Below are positions 8,659 to 17,294 of a stretch of DNA of 33,484 bases, in pieces. The stretch lies in contig CAJWWC010000002.1 of NCBI GenBank assembly GCA_913048435.1, forward strand, positions 1 through 33,484. The letters are read 5' to 3'. A program made the position numbers and the translations under genes. Numbering within the stretch: position 1 is the first letter of the stretch; the number at the start of each line of letters is the position of its first letter. This stretch comes from an uncultured Flavobacteriales bacterium. Its GTDB lineage: Bacteria > Bacteroidota > Bacteroidia > Flavobacteriales > UBA7312. The notes under the pieces were generated by a model. It ran no database searches. It saw only the letters and a program-made list of their open reading frames with translations, and had not been told where the DNA came from.

Positions 8659-8904
8659 TTACAATTTTTGATTGGAAGATTTAAAGCGTCCTTTTACAAA
8701 GCTTCTTAGAAAAAGGTGTTTAGTCTTTCTACTCTTTACCCGTTTTCGCCACATAACAAAAGAAGAACGCTTCATATACTTACGCATTAGCTGACGAATC
8801 TCATTTTCTTTGAGATTGTACTGTAACTCAATAGCGTCAAAAGGAGTTCTATCTTCCCACGCCATTTCTATTATCCTATCGATATCTTTCTCTGAAAGTT
8901 CCAA
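8659..8904 (-). CDS. DUF2805/TIGR03643 family small protein
   Basis: 81 residues. The stretch DRIIEMAWEDRTPFDAIELQ, followed by LRQLMRK-like helices, SSFVMWRKRV and RKTKH, matches the conserved small family TIGR03643/DUF2805. That family is widespread in Bacteroidota, Cyanobacteria and Proteobacteria and has no established function; the helical, basic, helix-turn-helix-like content suggests nucleic acid binding, which is inference only. The C-terminal 18 residues after TKH are basic and extend beyond the usual family end. It starts 2 bases after the stop of the secreted protease gene on the same strand and is probably cotranscribed. Confidence 0.88.
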   Translation of the reverse strand: MELSEKDIDRIIEMAWEDRTPFDAIELQYNLKENEIRQLMRKYMKRSSFVMWRKRVKSRKTKHLFLRSFVKGRFKSSNQKL

Positions 8905-8906
8905 GA

Positions 8907-11126
8907 CTACTGCTTTAATAGTTTTTTAATAGTGTTATTAAATTCAATTAGATAAATTCCAACCTCTAAATCTTGTATGTCAATAGAGTGTTTGAAATCA
9001 CTTTTTATTGACGAATGAACCTCTTGCAAAATAGTATTATAAATTTTAATTTGACCATTGATTTTACTCTCTAAAACAAAAGCTCCGTAAGTAGGATTAG
9101 GGAATAATTCAAACTGTGTCGTGTTGACGCTATAATCTGGAGTTAATAAACCAGATTCTACACAAAAATTAAGCGTTATATCATCACCAAAATCAGAATT
9201 GGGTTCGTTTAATTCAGCAAGGATATTATCGTCATTATCATAAATAGTAAAGTCGCCATCAAATTCACAAGTATGTTGCGAACCATACAAACCATCGCCG
9301 TACTCATCTTCAACCACAAACTTATAACAGCCATCCATTAAACACCAGTTCTCAATAATGCTTTCAGGATTAGGTTCCATATCTTGAGCAGTATTTCCTC
9401 CAGGATAATAACCATTGGACACTGAATAAACTAGCTGGCCATTGGCATTTTGTAATTCCCAAGAAGTTTCTTCACCATAACAATCAGGTAAGAAATCTAA
9501 ATCTACTAAATTAGCAGCTACATTTATGTGGTCATTAATAGTATATTCATCTGAATTCTCAGTACCAGTTACGCTCAAGCTTACACCATAACTACCTGGT
9601 GAATTATAAGTAATGTTATGAGGGCCTAAACCGGTGGCGAATGATGGTGTTCCACCTGGAAATTCCCATGAGTAATCTGTTACCTCACCAGATGAAATTG
9701 ACGAAAAAGTTACAAAAGAATTAAGACATACATTAGTTTCTGAACTAGTGAAAGCAGCAGTTACGGTAGCACTTTGATTACAATAAATTCCATTCAAAGT
9801 TACTGCATTTGTGTTTGCAGGATCTAGCCATGGTTTAAGTTGCTCATTAGCAGAGTTGCCTACCTGGTCCCATGCATGCCAAATTTTACCGTATATGTCT
9901 GACTGATTGGTAGCAGTACAAAAAGATGAACCACCCGTAAGAACACCCGTCAATAATCCATTTTGATTAAAAATTGGTGAACCTGAAGATCCTCCCTCTG
10001 TTACTCCATGACCATTAGGTGTTTCTGACCAAAAAACACGCCAATGTGTAGTATTATCGTTTCCAAATCCAAGTCCACTTGCTGAAGAAAGTGTATTGGT
10101 ATAAGTTGAAATTTTCATAATATCTCCAGAGGGATGATGTATACTCACGCCACTTGTCGCACCAATATTACTCCTATTCCATCCAGAAAAATATGGATTA
10201 AAATCAGGGTCACTATTTAATTCTACCAAGAAAAAATCAGGATCGCCCACATTACCTTCTCCACCACTATTTGCTTTTTTTGTGCAACCTGTAATTGAAT
10301 ATGTATTATTTGGAATTGAATTATTACATGCAACGGAACGATAATTAAAATAAAATATTGACTGATTTAGACCATTTGCACTGATATCTCCACCGCTAAA
10401 GCAATGGTCAGCAGAAAGGACATACGGGGTACAATTATTTAAGGTATTGTTTACAAGAGCACCAGAACATAAACCAACATTCCAACCTGAACCAATTTGA
10501 ATTCTACAAGTTGACATTTTTTGATTTTCCCAAGCATTACCCTCAGAGCAATTAGCATTTACTTGACATTCATCTGAAGAATTATAACCATTTAATTGAC
10601 CTCCGCTTATATCTCGATATGCATAAGCAAAACGATCTATTGATAATTTCAGATCATTATTTTCATATTCAGGTTGAAAATACTCAAGTACTAATATTTC
10701 ACCATGTATAACTTCAGTAGCAAAACGGCCAGAGTTGTGGTTGTGTTTTGAAGTAAAAGGACCTATTATTTGAGTTTGCGATGGGTTATAAATATATAAT
10801 TCTCCAGAAGACGGTATCCATAAATCGTCATAATACAATGAAATGCCTTTAGCATCGTGAGCTTCTATAGCTAATGTCCAAACCTTACCCCCATCTACTT
10901 CAGTCCATAAACCGTCCTCAAAACTTGAAATATCACATAATACAAATTTGCCAAAATTAAACATTTGGCCTTTGACGACTTCTTGATTTAATAATTCTTC
11001 GATATCATCTGGTTTATCAAAAGACAATAATGGTGTTTCGAGAGCAGAATCTAAAAAAATGGACTCAAGATTTTGTGCAGTTAAAAAATTGAAACTTAAT
11101 AAAAATAATAGTATATGCTTATACAT
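8907..11126 (-). CDS. secreted trypsin-like (lysyl endopeptidase-type) serine protease with PKD and T9SS sorting domains
   Basis: 739 residues. Signal peptide (residues 1-17, ending LTA-Q). A beta-rich propeptide-like region follows to about 190. The S1-type catalytic domain (about 195-447) has an intact triad: His241 in LSADHCF, Asp297 in GDPDFFLVEL and Ser381 in GGSSGSPIF, with many cysteines as in Achromobacter lysyl endopeptidase. A PKD domain lies at about 454-537 (YSWEFPGGTPSF, SPGSYGVSLSV). A cysteine-containing beta module with EDEYGDGLYG follows (about 545-656). The C-terminal 70 residues (LFPNPTYGAF, IYNTILQEV, GIYLIEFN) form a type A T9SS sorting domain. It should be exported by Sec and then T9SS to the surface or medium. 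Lys specificity is inferred from the family. Confidence 0.93.
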   Translation of the reverse strand: MYKHILLFLLSFNFLTAQNLESIFLDSALETPLLSFDKPDDIEELLNQEVVKGQMFNFGKFVLCDISSFEDGLWTEVDGGKVWTLAIEAHDAKGISLYYDDLWIPSSGELYIYNPSQTQIIGPFTSKHNHNSGRFATEVIHGEILVLEYFQPEYENNDLKLSIDRFAYAYRDISGGQLNGYNSSDECQVNANCSEGNAWENQKMSTCRIQIGSGWNVGLCSGALVNNTLNNCTPYVLSADHCFSGGDISANGLNQSIFYFNYRSVACNNSIPNNTYSITGCTKKANSGGEGNVGDPDFFLVELNSDPDFNPYFSGWNRSNIGATSGVSIHHPSGDIMKISTYTNTLSSASGLGFGNDNTTHWRVFWSETPNGHGVTEGGSSGSPIFNQNGLLTGVLTGGSSFCTATNQSDIYGKIWHAWDQVGNSANEQLKPWLDPANTNAVTLNGIYCNQSATVTAAFTSSETNVCLNSFVTFSSISSGEVTDYSWEFPGGTPSFATGLGPHNITYNSPGSYGVSLSVTGTENSDEYTINDHINVAANLVDLDFLPDCYGEETSWELQNANGQLVYSVSNGYYPGGNTAQDMEPNPESIIENWCLMDGCYKFVVEDEYGDGLYGSQHTCEFDGDFTIYDNDDNILAELNEPNSDFGDDITLNFCVESGLLTPDYSVNTTQFELFPNPTYGAFVLESKINGQIKIYNTILQEVHSSIKSDFKHSIDIQDLEVGIYLIEFNNTIKKLLKQ

Positions 11127-11214
11127 GTTAATGTTGTTAAATTTTAATCAAAGTATTGAAAGTACAAAAATAATGAATTGCAAATTAATCGACACAGTTT
11201 TGATGCTTAACCAT

Positions 11215-11222
11215 TATATTTG
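11215..11222 (+). promoter_or_regulatory. -7 promoter box of the ABC exporter gene
   Basis: TATATTTG, an exact TAnnTTTG match, ending 11 bases before the ATG at 11234. No convincing -33 element. The expected leader is only a few bases. Confidence 0.55.
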
Positions 11223-11233
11223 CCAATCAAATC

Positions 11234-12976
11234 ATGACAAAAAACAAAAATACATCATTTAAACGCACTGGTCGCTTATTTCAATTCATAAAACCTTATG
11301 CAATAGAGTTTTCTTTCGGACTTTTCTTTTTGTTGTTATCAACTGTAGCCTCGTTGATTTTTCCTGCATTAATGGGAAATCTTGTTGATTCCGCCTCAGA
11401 TAAGTTAGTGAATAACATCAACCAAATAGCAATAGCACTTTTAGTTTTATTTGCCTTACAAGCCATATTTTCCTATTTCAGAATTGTGTTATTTGTAAAT
11501 GTTACTGAAAAAACACTAGCGGTAATTCGACAAGAAACCTATGCGCAATTAATTAAACTACCAATGAATTTCTTTTCAAAAAGACGTGTTGGTGAATTAA
11601 ACAGTCGTATTGCCTCTGATATATCTTTATTACAAGAGACTTTTACTACCGATTTAGCAGAATTTTTGAGACAAGTTCTTATCATTATTGGTGGTATTGT
11701 TTTTCTTTCTTTGACCTCTGTAAAACTTACCTTGTTTATGTTAGCTATTATTCCCGCAATGATGTTGGCTGCGGTCTTTTTTGGAAGGTATATTAAACGA
11801 TTCTCTAAACAAGTACAAGAAAAAGTAGCTGAATCTAACACTATTACAGAGGAAACTCTACAAGCTATTTCCAACGTCAAAGCATTTACAAATGAGTTTT
11901 TTGAAATTGAAAGATACACCAAAAAAACAAATGAAGTGATGCAAATTGCTAAAAAAGGTGGTCGTTATCGCGGTGCATTTGCTTCATTTATTATCTTTTG
12001 TTTGTTTGGATCTATTGTTGCGGTCATATGGTATGGAGTACTAATGATTAACTCAAACGAACTAAGTGTAGGAGAATTGTTTACGTTTATACTATATTCA
12101 GTATTTATTGGTGCATCTGTTGGTGGTATGGCCGACATTTATGCAAAACTCCAAAAAGCTATCGGTTCAACAGAACATTTAATGGATATTCTTGAAGAAG
12201 AAAAAGAAGAAATAAATTTGACATTAAGTGATGATGCCGTTGAAGGTCATATAAAATTTCACAATTTAAGTTTTGCCTATCCAAGCAGACCTGATATAAA
12301 AGTACTAAACAATTTAAATTTTGAAATTAAGCAGGGACATAACATAGCCTTAGTAGGTCCTAGTGGTGCAGGAAAAACTACATTAGCCTCTATATTATTT
12401 GGATTTTATGAAATAGAAAACGGTCAAATTAGTATTGATGGAAAAAATATTAAAGAATATGATTTACACTTTTTAAGAAAGCAAATTGCCGTAGTTCCCC
12501 AAGATATCATATTGTTTGGTGGCAGCATAAAGGAAAATATTGCATATGGTAAATTAGACGCTTCTGAAGAAGAAATTGAAGAAGCAGCTAAAAAAGCTAA
12601 TGCTCTCAACTTCATTTATGATTTACCTGATAAAATGGAAACACTTGTTGGTGAGCGAGGCATTCAACTTTCAGGCGGACAAAGACAAAGAATCGCTATT
12701 GCCAGAGCAATACTAAAAAATCCCAGAATATTAATTTTAGACGAAGCAACAAGTGCATTAGACTCTGAATCGGAAAAATTAGTTCAGGAAGCTATGAATG
12801 AACTCATGAAAGGAAAAACATCTATAGTTATAGCGCATCGTCTATCAACAATTAAAAATGCAGATTGTATATTAGTATTAGAAAATGGACAAATTATTGA
12901 TCAAGGAACTCATCAAGAACTTCAAAATAATAAAGGCTTATACAAGCAACTATCTGATTTACAGTTCAACCAATAA
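11234..12976 (+). CDS. ABC exporter, fused membrane and ATPase domains (MsbA/LmrA type)
   Basis: 580 residues, the usual half-transporter length that acts as a homodimer in the inner membrane. Six membrane segments are expected in residues 20-310 (type IV exporter fold). The nucleotide-binding domain has Walker A GPSGAGKTT near residue 376, Q-loop VPQDIILFGG, signature LSGGQRQR, Walker B ILILDEATSALD and the switch histidine in VIAHRLSTI. Substrate is unknown: lipid A core (MsbA), other lipids and drugs all fit this family. The methyltransferase gene follows after 8 bases. It is divergent from the protease gene and has its own -7 box. Confidence 0.95.
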   Translation: MTKNKNTSFKRTGRLFQFIKPYAIEFSFGLFFLLLSTVASLIFPALMGNLVDSASDKLVNNINQIAIALLVLFALQAIFSYFRIVLFVNVTEKTLAVIRQETYAQLIKLPMNFFSKRRVGELNSRIASDISLLQETFTTDLAEFLRQVLIIIGGIVFLSLTSVKLTLFMLAIIPAMMLAAVFFGRYIKRFSKQVQEKVAESNTITEETLQAISNVKAFTNEFFEIERYTKKTNEVMQIAKKGGRYRGAFASFIIFCLFGSIVAVIWYGVLMINSNELSVGELFTFILYSVFIGASVGGMADIYAKLQKAIGSTEHLMDILEEEKEEINLTLSDDAVEGHIKFHNLSFAYPSRPDIKVLNNLNFEIKQGHNIALVGPSGAGKTTLASILFGFYEIENGQISIDGKNIKEYDLHFLRKQIAVVPQDIILFGGSIKENIAYGKLDASEEEIEEAAKKANALNFIYDLPDKMETLVGERGIQLSGGQRQRIAIARAILKNPRILILDEATSALDSESEKLVQEAMNELMKGKTSIVIAHRLSTIKNADCILVLENGQIIDQGTHQELQNNKGLYKQLSDLQFNQ

Positions 12977-12984
12977 TATAAAAT

Positions 12985-13755
12985 ATGAAACAAATTATTA
13001 GCCTAGTTACTCGACTAATACCTCGAAATTATTTACATCATGTAAGTCATTTTTTTCTTAAAATATTTTCTTTATTTATGAGAGGTAATAAATTTGAAGA
13101 CCCTATCAACGGCTTCACCTATAGGAAATTACTTCCATATGGAAGAATTAGAACTAGAGAAAATGCCCTAGCACCTAATAGCATGTCATTAGAAAGACAC
13201 AGACTAATTTGGTTATACCTTAAAGAAAAAACCAATTTATTTAGTGATAATTTAAAATTTTTGCATATTGCTCCAGAATATTGCTTTATAAAGCTTTTCA
13301 AAAATCAAAAGAATTTAGACTACATTACAGCCGATCTAAACTCCCCTTGGGCAGATATAAAAATGGACGTTCACAATATTCCTTTCAAGGATAATAGCTT
13401 TGATGTCATTATGTGTAATCATGTTTTGGAGCATGTACAAGATGACAGAAAGGTGATGAAAGAATTTTACAGAGTAATTAAAAAAGGTGGATGGGGAATT
13501 TTTCAAGTACCTATCGATACTAATAAAAAAGAAACCCTGGATGACCCTAGTATCACAAATCCTAGAGAAAGAGAGAAACACTATTGGCAAAACGATCATG
13601 TCAGACTTTATGGCTTAGACTATGGTAATATCCTTATGAAGGCAGGTTTTGAAGTTGTTGAAGATAACTACATAAATACACTAGATCCTAAGCTAGTAGA
13701 ACGCTATGCTTTACCTAAAGGTGAAATTATATATTTCTGTAAAAAGATAGCTTAA
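12985..13755 (+). CDS. class I SAM-dependent methyltransferase
   Basis: 256 residues. Methyltransferase type 11 core at about residues 85-170: MDVHNIPFKDNSFDVIMCNH then VLEHVQDDRKVMKEFYRVIK and KKGGWGIFQVPID, giving motifs II to IV. The normal motif I GxGxG is not present; in its place is FLHIAPEYCFIKLF, a variant I associate with a Bacteroidota subgroup of this family. The basic, hydrophobic N-terminus (residues 1-40) may sit on the membrane. The substrate is unknown. It lies 8 bases downstream of the ABC exporter and its last 4 bases overlap the convergent rsmG gene. Confidence 0.85.
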   Translation: MKQIISLVTRLIPRNYLHHVSHFFLKIFSLFMRGNKFEDPINGFTYRKLLPYGRIRTRENALAPNSMSLERHRLIWLYLKEKTNLFSDNLKFLHIAPEYCFIKLFKNQKNLDYITADLNSPWADIKMDVHNIPFKDNSFDVIMCNHVLEHVQDDRKVMKEFYRVIKKGGWGIFQVPIDTNKKETLDDPSITNPREREKHYWQNDHVRLYGLDYGNILMKAGFEVVEDNYINTLDPKLVERYALPKGEIIYFCKKIA

Positions 13756-14378
13756 ACCATCTGTACATAAACAACCTTTTTAGTTTCAAAAAAGTCTTGA
13801 CCGAAATAATCAGAAAGATTGAACGAATTGTGATGATATATAACTTGACTCATTTCTTCGGTCAAATCACCTCCTTTAAGATAAAGAACACCATTAGGAA
13901 AAACGTTGTTACAATCAAGTGAAAATTTACCTTCTACCCATTTAAGAAAAGCAGGCATACAAGTTACAGCTCGGCTCACAACAAAATCAAATTTTTCGTT
14001 AATGTTTTCGGCTCTATCATGTGACATTTTAACATTTTTCAAGCCTAACTCATGAGCCACTGCACGAACTACCTTAATTTTTTTACCGATACTATCCACC
14101 AAAAAAAAATCTACATTAGGAAATAATATAGCTAATGGAATACCTGGAAAGCCTCCACCTGTGCCAACATCTAATACCTTAGTACCAGCTTTGAAGTTAA
14201 TTATTTTAGCTATGCCTAAAGAATGTAAAACATGACGCTCTAAAAAATCACTCATATCTTTTCTAGAAATTACATTTATTTGAGCGTTCCAGAAGAAATA
14301 CAAATCAGAAAGAGCAGAGAATTGCTTTTTTTGAATATTTGTTAAATCTGGAAAATGTTTAAAAATGATATTTTCCAT
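13752..14378 (-). CDS. rsmG: 16S rRNA (guanine527-N7)-methyltransferase RsmG
   Basis: 208 residues, normal for RsmG (GidB), which makes m7G527 in 16S rRNA using SAM; loss gives low-level streptomycin resistance in other bacteria. Seen: FWNAQINVISRKD and ERHVLHSLGIA at the N-terminus, the SAM motif I VLDVGTGGGFPGIPLAI, and SRAVTCMPAFLKW. The ATG overlaps the TAA of the upstream sigma factor gene (TAATG on the minus strand), so translation is likely coupled. The 3' end overlaps the convergent methyltransferase gene by 4 bases. Confidence 0.96.
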   Translation of the reverse strand: MENIIFKHFPDLTNIQKKQFSALSDLYFFWNAQINVISRKDMSDFLERHVLHSLGIAKIINFKAGTKVLDVGTGGGFPGIPLAILFPNVDFFLVDSIGKKIKVVRAVAHELGLKNVKMSHDRAENINEKFDFVVSRAVTCMPAFLKWVEGKFSLDCNNVFPNGVLYLKGGDLTEEMSQVIYHHNSFNLSDYFGQDFFETKKVVYVQMV

Positions 14379-14983
14379 TAAAAGGTATCTTTTTTACCAG
14401 AGAGAATCTTAAATAATTGCTCTCTTGAACGAAATAATTGAGCTTTTACTGTTCCAATAGGTATATCTAGTTCTACAGAAATTTCTTCATAACTGTATTC
14501 TTTAAAATAACGTAACTTAACTAATTTTCGATAGTTAGGTTTTAGTTGTTCGACAATATTCCTCAAAATTTGAACGCGCTGTTTATTTATCATTTTTTTC
14601 TCTGGACCATCTCCTTGAAAAGGAATTTCTATGACAGTTTCTAAGCCTTCATTTTTTTCTGTTGTATCATCTATTGAGTAAGTAGGTAATTTTTTCTTTC
14701 TCAAATAGTCAATACAATTATTTTTTGCAATACTAAATAACCATGTACTAAAAGCAAAATTAGGTGTGTAAGAGTCTAGTTTATTAAAGGCTTTACCAAA
14801 AGCTTCAATAGTCAATTCCTTGGCAAGTTCTTTGTTATTGACTCTTTCATAGAGCATAAAAAAAATTGGATCTCTGTACTTTGACATTAAAGTATTAAAG
14901 GCACGATTGTCACCTTTAGTTAATGCCAGTTCGATAATTTTTAAATCCTCTTTTGCTTTTTCTGTAAGTTCTTTTTTCACCAA
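14378..14983 (-). CDS. ECF-type RNA polymerase sigma factor
   Basis: 201 residues. Sigma-70 family with region 2 at about 25-95 (YRDPIFFMLYERV, ELTIEAFGKAF, FSTWLFSIAKNNCIDYLRKK) and region 4 at about 140-195 (LKPNYRKLVKLRYFKEYSYE, then DIPIGTVKAQLFRSREQL with the DNA-recognition helix). Region 3 is absent, as in ECF sigmas. The linker (100-140) is charged. No anti-sigma gene is adjacent, and this type is widely conserved in Bacteroidota with rsmG nearby, which suggests a constitutive or growth-related role. The start overlaps the end of the glycosyltransferase gene by 7 bases. Confidence 0.93.
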   Translation of the reverse strand: MVKKELTEKAKEDLKIIELALTKGDNRAFNTLMSKYRDPIFFMLYERVNNKELAKELTIEAFGKAFNKLDSYTPNFAFSTWLFSIAKNNCIDYLRKKKLPTYSIDDTTEKNEGLETVIEIPFQGDGPEKKMINKQRVQILRNIVEQLKPNYRKLVKLRYFKEYSYEEISVELDIPIGTVKAQLFRSREQLFKILSGKKDTF

Positions 14984-16074
14984 AAATTTTTCTTTTTTAT
15001 TGTTCTATTAAATATAAATATAAAGTAAAAAAAAATCGACAGAAGTTCTAAAAAGGGGTATGCAAAGATTAAATCTTTTTCATTTAGTTTTTTCATAACT
15101 GGTTGTAAAATAAGAATTTGAACTAATAAGCGTATTAAAAACAATGAAAAAATTAAGTAAAGACTTTTCTGAAACATTAATAAAGTAAAAAACATCAACC
15201 AAAAAAAAATATTACTAAGCGACCATAAACCCAACATAAACTTATGATAGTTTTTATAATAAAATCCAGTACTTAAATGTCTACTTTTTTGTCTTATCCA
15301 AGACTTCCAAGTATTTTTTGGAACAGATAAGGTGTGTGAAGAATGAGTAATACTTATAGCGGTATTATTGTGACTTGCTACTTCTTTAATAAATAAATCA
15401 TCGTCTCCTGAAGGTAAATGTAAGTGAGAGGCAAAGCCTTTATTATCAAAAAATAAGGACTTTTTATAGGCTAAATTTCTACCTACACCCATATAGGTTT
15501 TGCCGATTAAAGCATATGAAAAATACTGAATAGCCACTTGAAATGTATCAAACCTTACCAACTTATTCAATAAGCCTTTATGCTTTTCATAAGCACCATA
15601 TCCAAGCACAATAGCCTTATCAGAAAAATGTTGAGCCATAGAACTAATCCAATTCTTACTTTTAGGGTAGCAATCGGCATCAGTCAAAAGCAAGTAGTCA
15701 TACTTAGCGGCTTTGATACCTAAGGTTAAAGCAAACTTTTTACCCAAACCTTTTTTAATATCTTCTCCTATGTCAACAAGTTTTATATTGGGATAGTTTT
15801 CCCATTGTTTAAATACAAATTTTGTGTTATCAGTAGATTGATCATCAACCAATACTATTTCAAAATTTGGATAGTCTTGTTTTAACAATTTATCCACTAA
15901 TGCCTGCCAGTACTTTTCTTCATTATAACCACATACAACAACAGAAACGCCTTTAGAAAAGCTCTTTTTTTGTTCTTTATATATTACCAACTTGAAGTAA
16001 ATAAAAATATAATAGCACAATTGTACTAGAAACAAAAAAGAAAAAATTACTAAGCATACAGAGGTTATAATCAT
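14977..16074 (-). CDS. family 2 glycosyltransferase, membrane-anchored
   Basis: 365 residues. An N-terminal membrane helix (residues 5-27) precedes a GT-A fold domain: GVSVVVCGYNEEKYWQALVD, VLVDDQSTDNT (nucleotide-sugar Asp), LLLTDADCYP (DxD metal site), and HLPSGDDDLFI with the acceptor acid. The WIRQKSRH segment resembles the QxxRW motif of processive enzymes. Two or three hydrophobic helices close the protein (about 275-360). It likely adds a sugar to a lipid or surface glycan at the cytoplasmic face; donor and acceptor are unknown. First gene of the run with the sigma factor and rsmG. A one-mismatch -7 box (TATCATTG, 16081-16088) lies just upstream. Confidence 0.9.
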   Translation of the reverse strand: MIITSVCLVIFSFLFLVQLCYYIFIYFKLVIYKEQKKSFSKGVSVVVCGYNEEKYWQALVDKLLKQDYPNFEIVLVDDQSTDNTKFVFKQWENYPNIKLVDIGEDIKKGLGKKFALTLGIKAAKYDYLLLTDADCYPKSKNWISSMAQHFSDKAIVLGYGAYEKHKGLLNKLVRFDTFQVAIQYFSYALIGKTYMGVGRNLAYKKSLFFDNKGFASHLHLPSGDDDLFIKEVASHNNTAISITHSSHTLSVPKNTWKSWIRQKSRHLSTGFYYKNYHKFMLGLWSLSNIFFWLMFFTLLMFQKSLYLIFSLFLIRLLVQILILQPVMKKLNEKDLIFAYPFLELLSIFFYFIFIFNRTIKKKNFW

Positions 16075-16140
16075 AGTCTACAATGATACGGATATTTAAT
16101 TTTTTTAAGCCCTTTAAAATAGATGTTATTAAGACTTAAC

Positions 16141-16148
16141 TATCTTTG
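16141..16148 (+). promoter_or_regulatory. -7 promoter box of tgt
   Basis: TATCTTTG, an exact TAnnTTTG match. Its last three bases are an in-frame TTG that could be mistaken for the tgt start; the ATG at 16164 is a better start because transcription should begin only after this box. Confidence 0.6.
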
Positions 16149-16163
16149 GCGAAATTTGTTTTA

Positions 16164-17294
16164 ATGAATTTCAAGCTGATTAAAAAAGATAGTGCCTCGA
16201 AAGCACGTTTAGGAGAACTGAAAACTGCACACGGAAAAATCCAAACCCCTATTTTTATGCCTGTCGGAACAGCAGCAACAGTCAAGGGTGTTCATCAGCA
16301 TGAAGTAGATAAAGATACTCAAGCACAAATTATCTTAGGCAACACTTATCATTTATACTTAAGACCAGGATTTGAAGTGTTAAAAAAAGCAGGAGGATTA
16401 CACCAATTTATGAATTGGCAAAAGCCCATTCTAACCGACAGTGGTGGATATCAAGTATATTCTCTTTCAGGTAAACGTAAAATCAAGGAAGATGGTGTGA
16501 AATTTCAATCCCATATAGATGGCTCTTACCACCTTTTTACACCAGAAAATGTAATGGATATTCAACGATATATCGGTGCTGATATCATTATGGCATTTGA
16601 TGAATGTACGCCTTACCCTTGCGATTACAACTACGCTATGAGGTCAATGCACATGACACATCGTTGGCTAAAGCGTTGTTGTGAACGCTTTGATAGCACC
16701 GAAGCAAAATACGGCTTTGAACAAACTCTTTTTCCTATTGTTCAAGGAAGTATATATAAAGATTTGAGAAAACAATCGGCAGAAAAAATAGCCTCTTTTG
16801 AGCGAAAAGGTAATGCTATCGGTGGTTTGTCTGTTGGCGAACCTCATGAGATCATGTATGAAATGACAGAAATAGTATGTAACGTGCTACCTGAAGATAA
16901 GCCTCGCTATCTAATGGGTGTAGGATCACCAACTAATTTATTAGAAAACATTGCTTTAGGAGTAGATATGTTTGATTGTGTTATGCCTACTAGAAACGCT
17001 AGAAATGGTATGATATTTACAAGTGAAGGAACTATCAATATCAAAAATAAAAAATGGGCTGACGACTTTTCTCCTATTGATGAAAATGGCACTTCATATG
17101 TGGACTCCAAATATAGTAAAGCTTATGTTCGTCATTTATTTACAGTCAACGAAATGTTAGGTAAACAAATAACATCTTTACACAATATCCGTTTTTACCT
17201 ATGGTTGATGGAACAATCTAGAAAACATTTGGCGGCAGATACATTTATTGAATGGAAAAATAAAATGATTAAAAAACTTGACAGACGTCTGTAA
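16164..17294 (+). CDS. tgt: queuine tRNA-ribosyltransferase (TGT)
   Basis: 376 residues from the ATG at 16164. Exchanges guanine at tRNA position 34 for preQ1 on the way to queuosine. Seen: PIFMPVGTAATVKGV, GNTYHLYLRPG, LTDSGGYQVYSLS (catalytic Asp), GGLSVGEP, and DMFDCVMPTRNARNG (nucleophile Asp and tRNA contacts). The usual zinc site, three closely spaced cysteines before the histidine, is not conserved: the segment SPIDENGTSYVDSKYSK has no cysteine, although RHLF keeps the histidine. I recall the same loss in other Bacteroidota TGTs, so it is probably a lineage trait. Start: an in-frame TTG at 16146 lies inside the -7 box and is rejected. The permease gene starts at the next base after the stop. 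Confidence 0.95.
   Translation: MNFKLIKKDSASKARLGELKTAHGKIQTPIFMPVGTAATVKGVHQHEVDKDTQAQIILGNTYHLYLRPGFEVLKKAGGLHQFMNWQKPILTDSGGYQVYSLSGKRKIKEDGVKFQSHIDGSYHLFTPENVMDIQRYIGADIIMAFDECTPYPCDYNYAMRSMHMTHRWLKRCCERFDSTEAKYGFEQTLFPIVQGSIYKDLRKQSAEKIASFERKGNAIGGLSVGEPHEIMYEMTEIVCNVLPEDKPRYLMGVGSPTNLLENIALGVDMFDCVMPTRNARNGMIFTSEGTINIKNKKWADDFSPIDENGTSYVDSKYSKAYVRHLFTVNEMLGKQITSLHNIRFYLWLMEQSRKHLAADTFIEWKNKMIKKLDRRL

Noticed and set aside
11059-11262. A plus-strand open frame over the protease start and ABC promoter
   Set aside because: It is antisense to a signal peptide, covers the divergent promoter region and runs into the ABC exporter gene in another frame.
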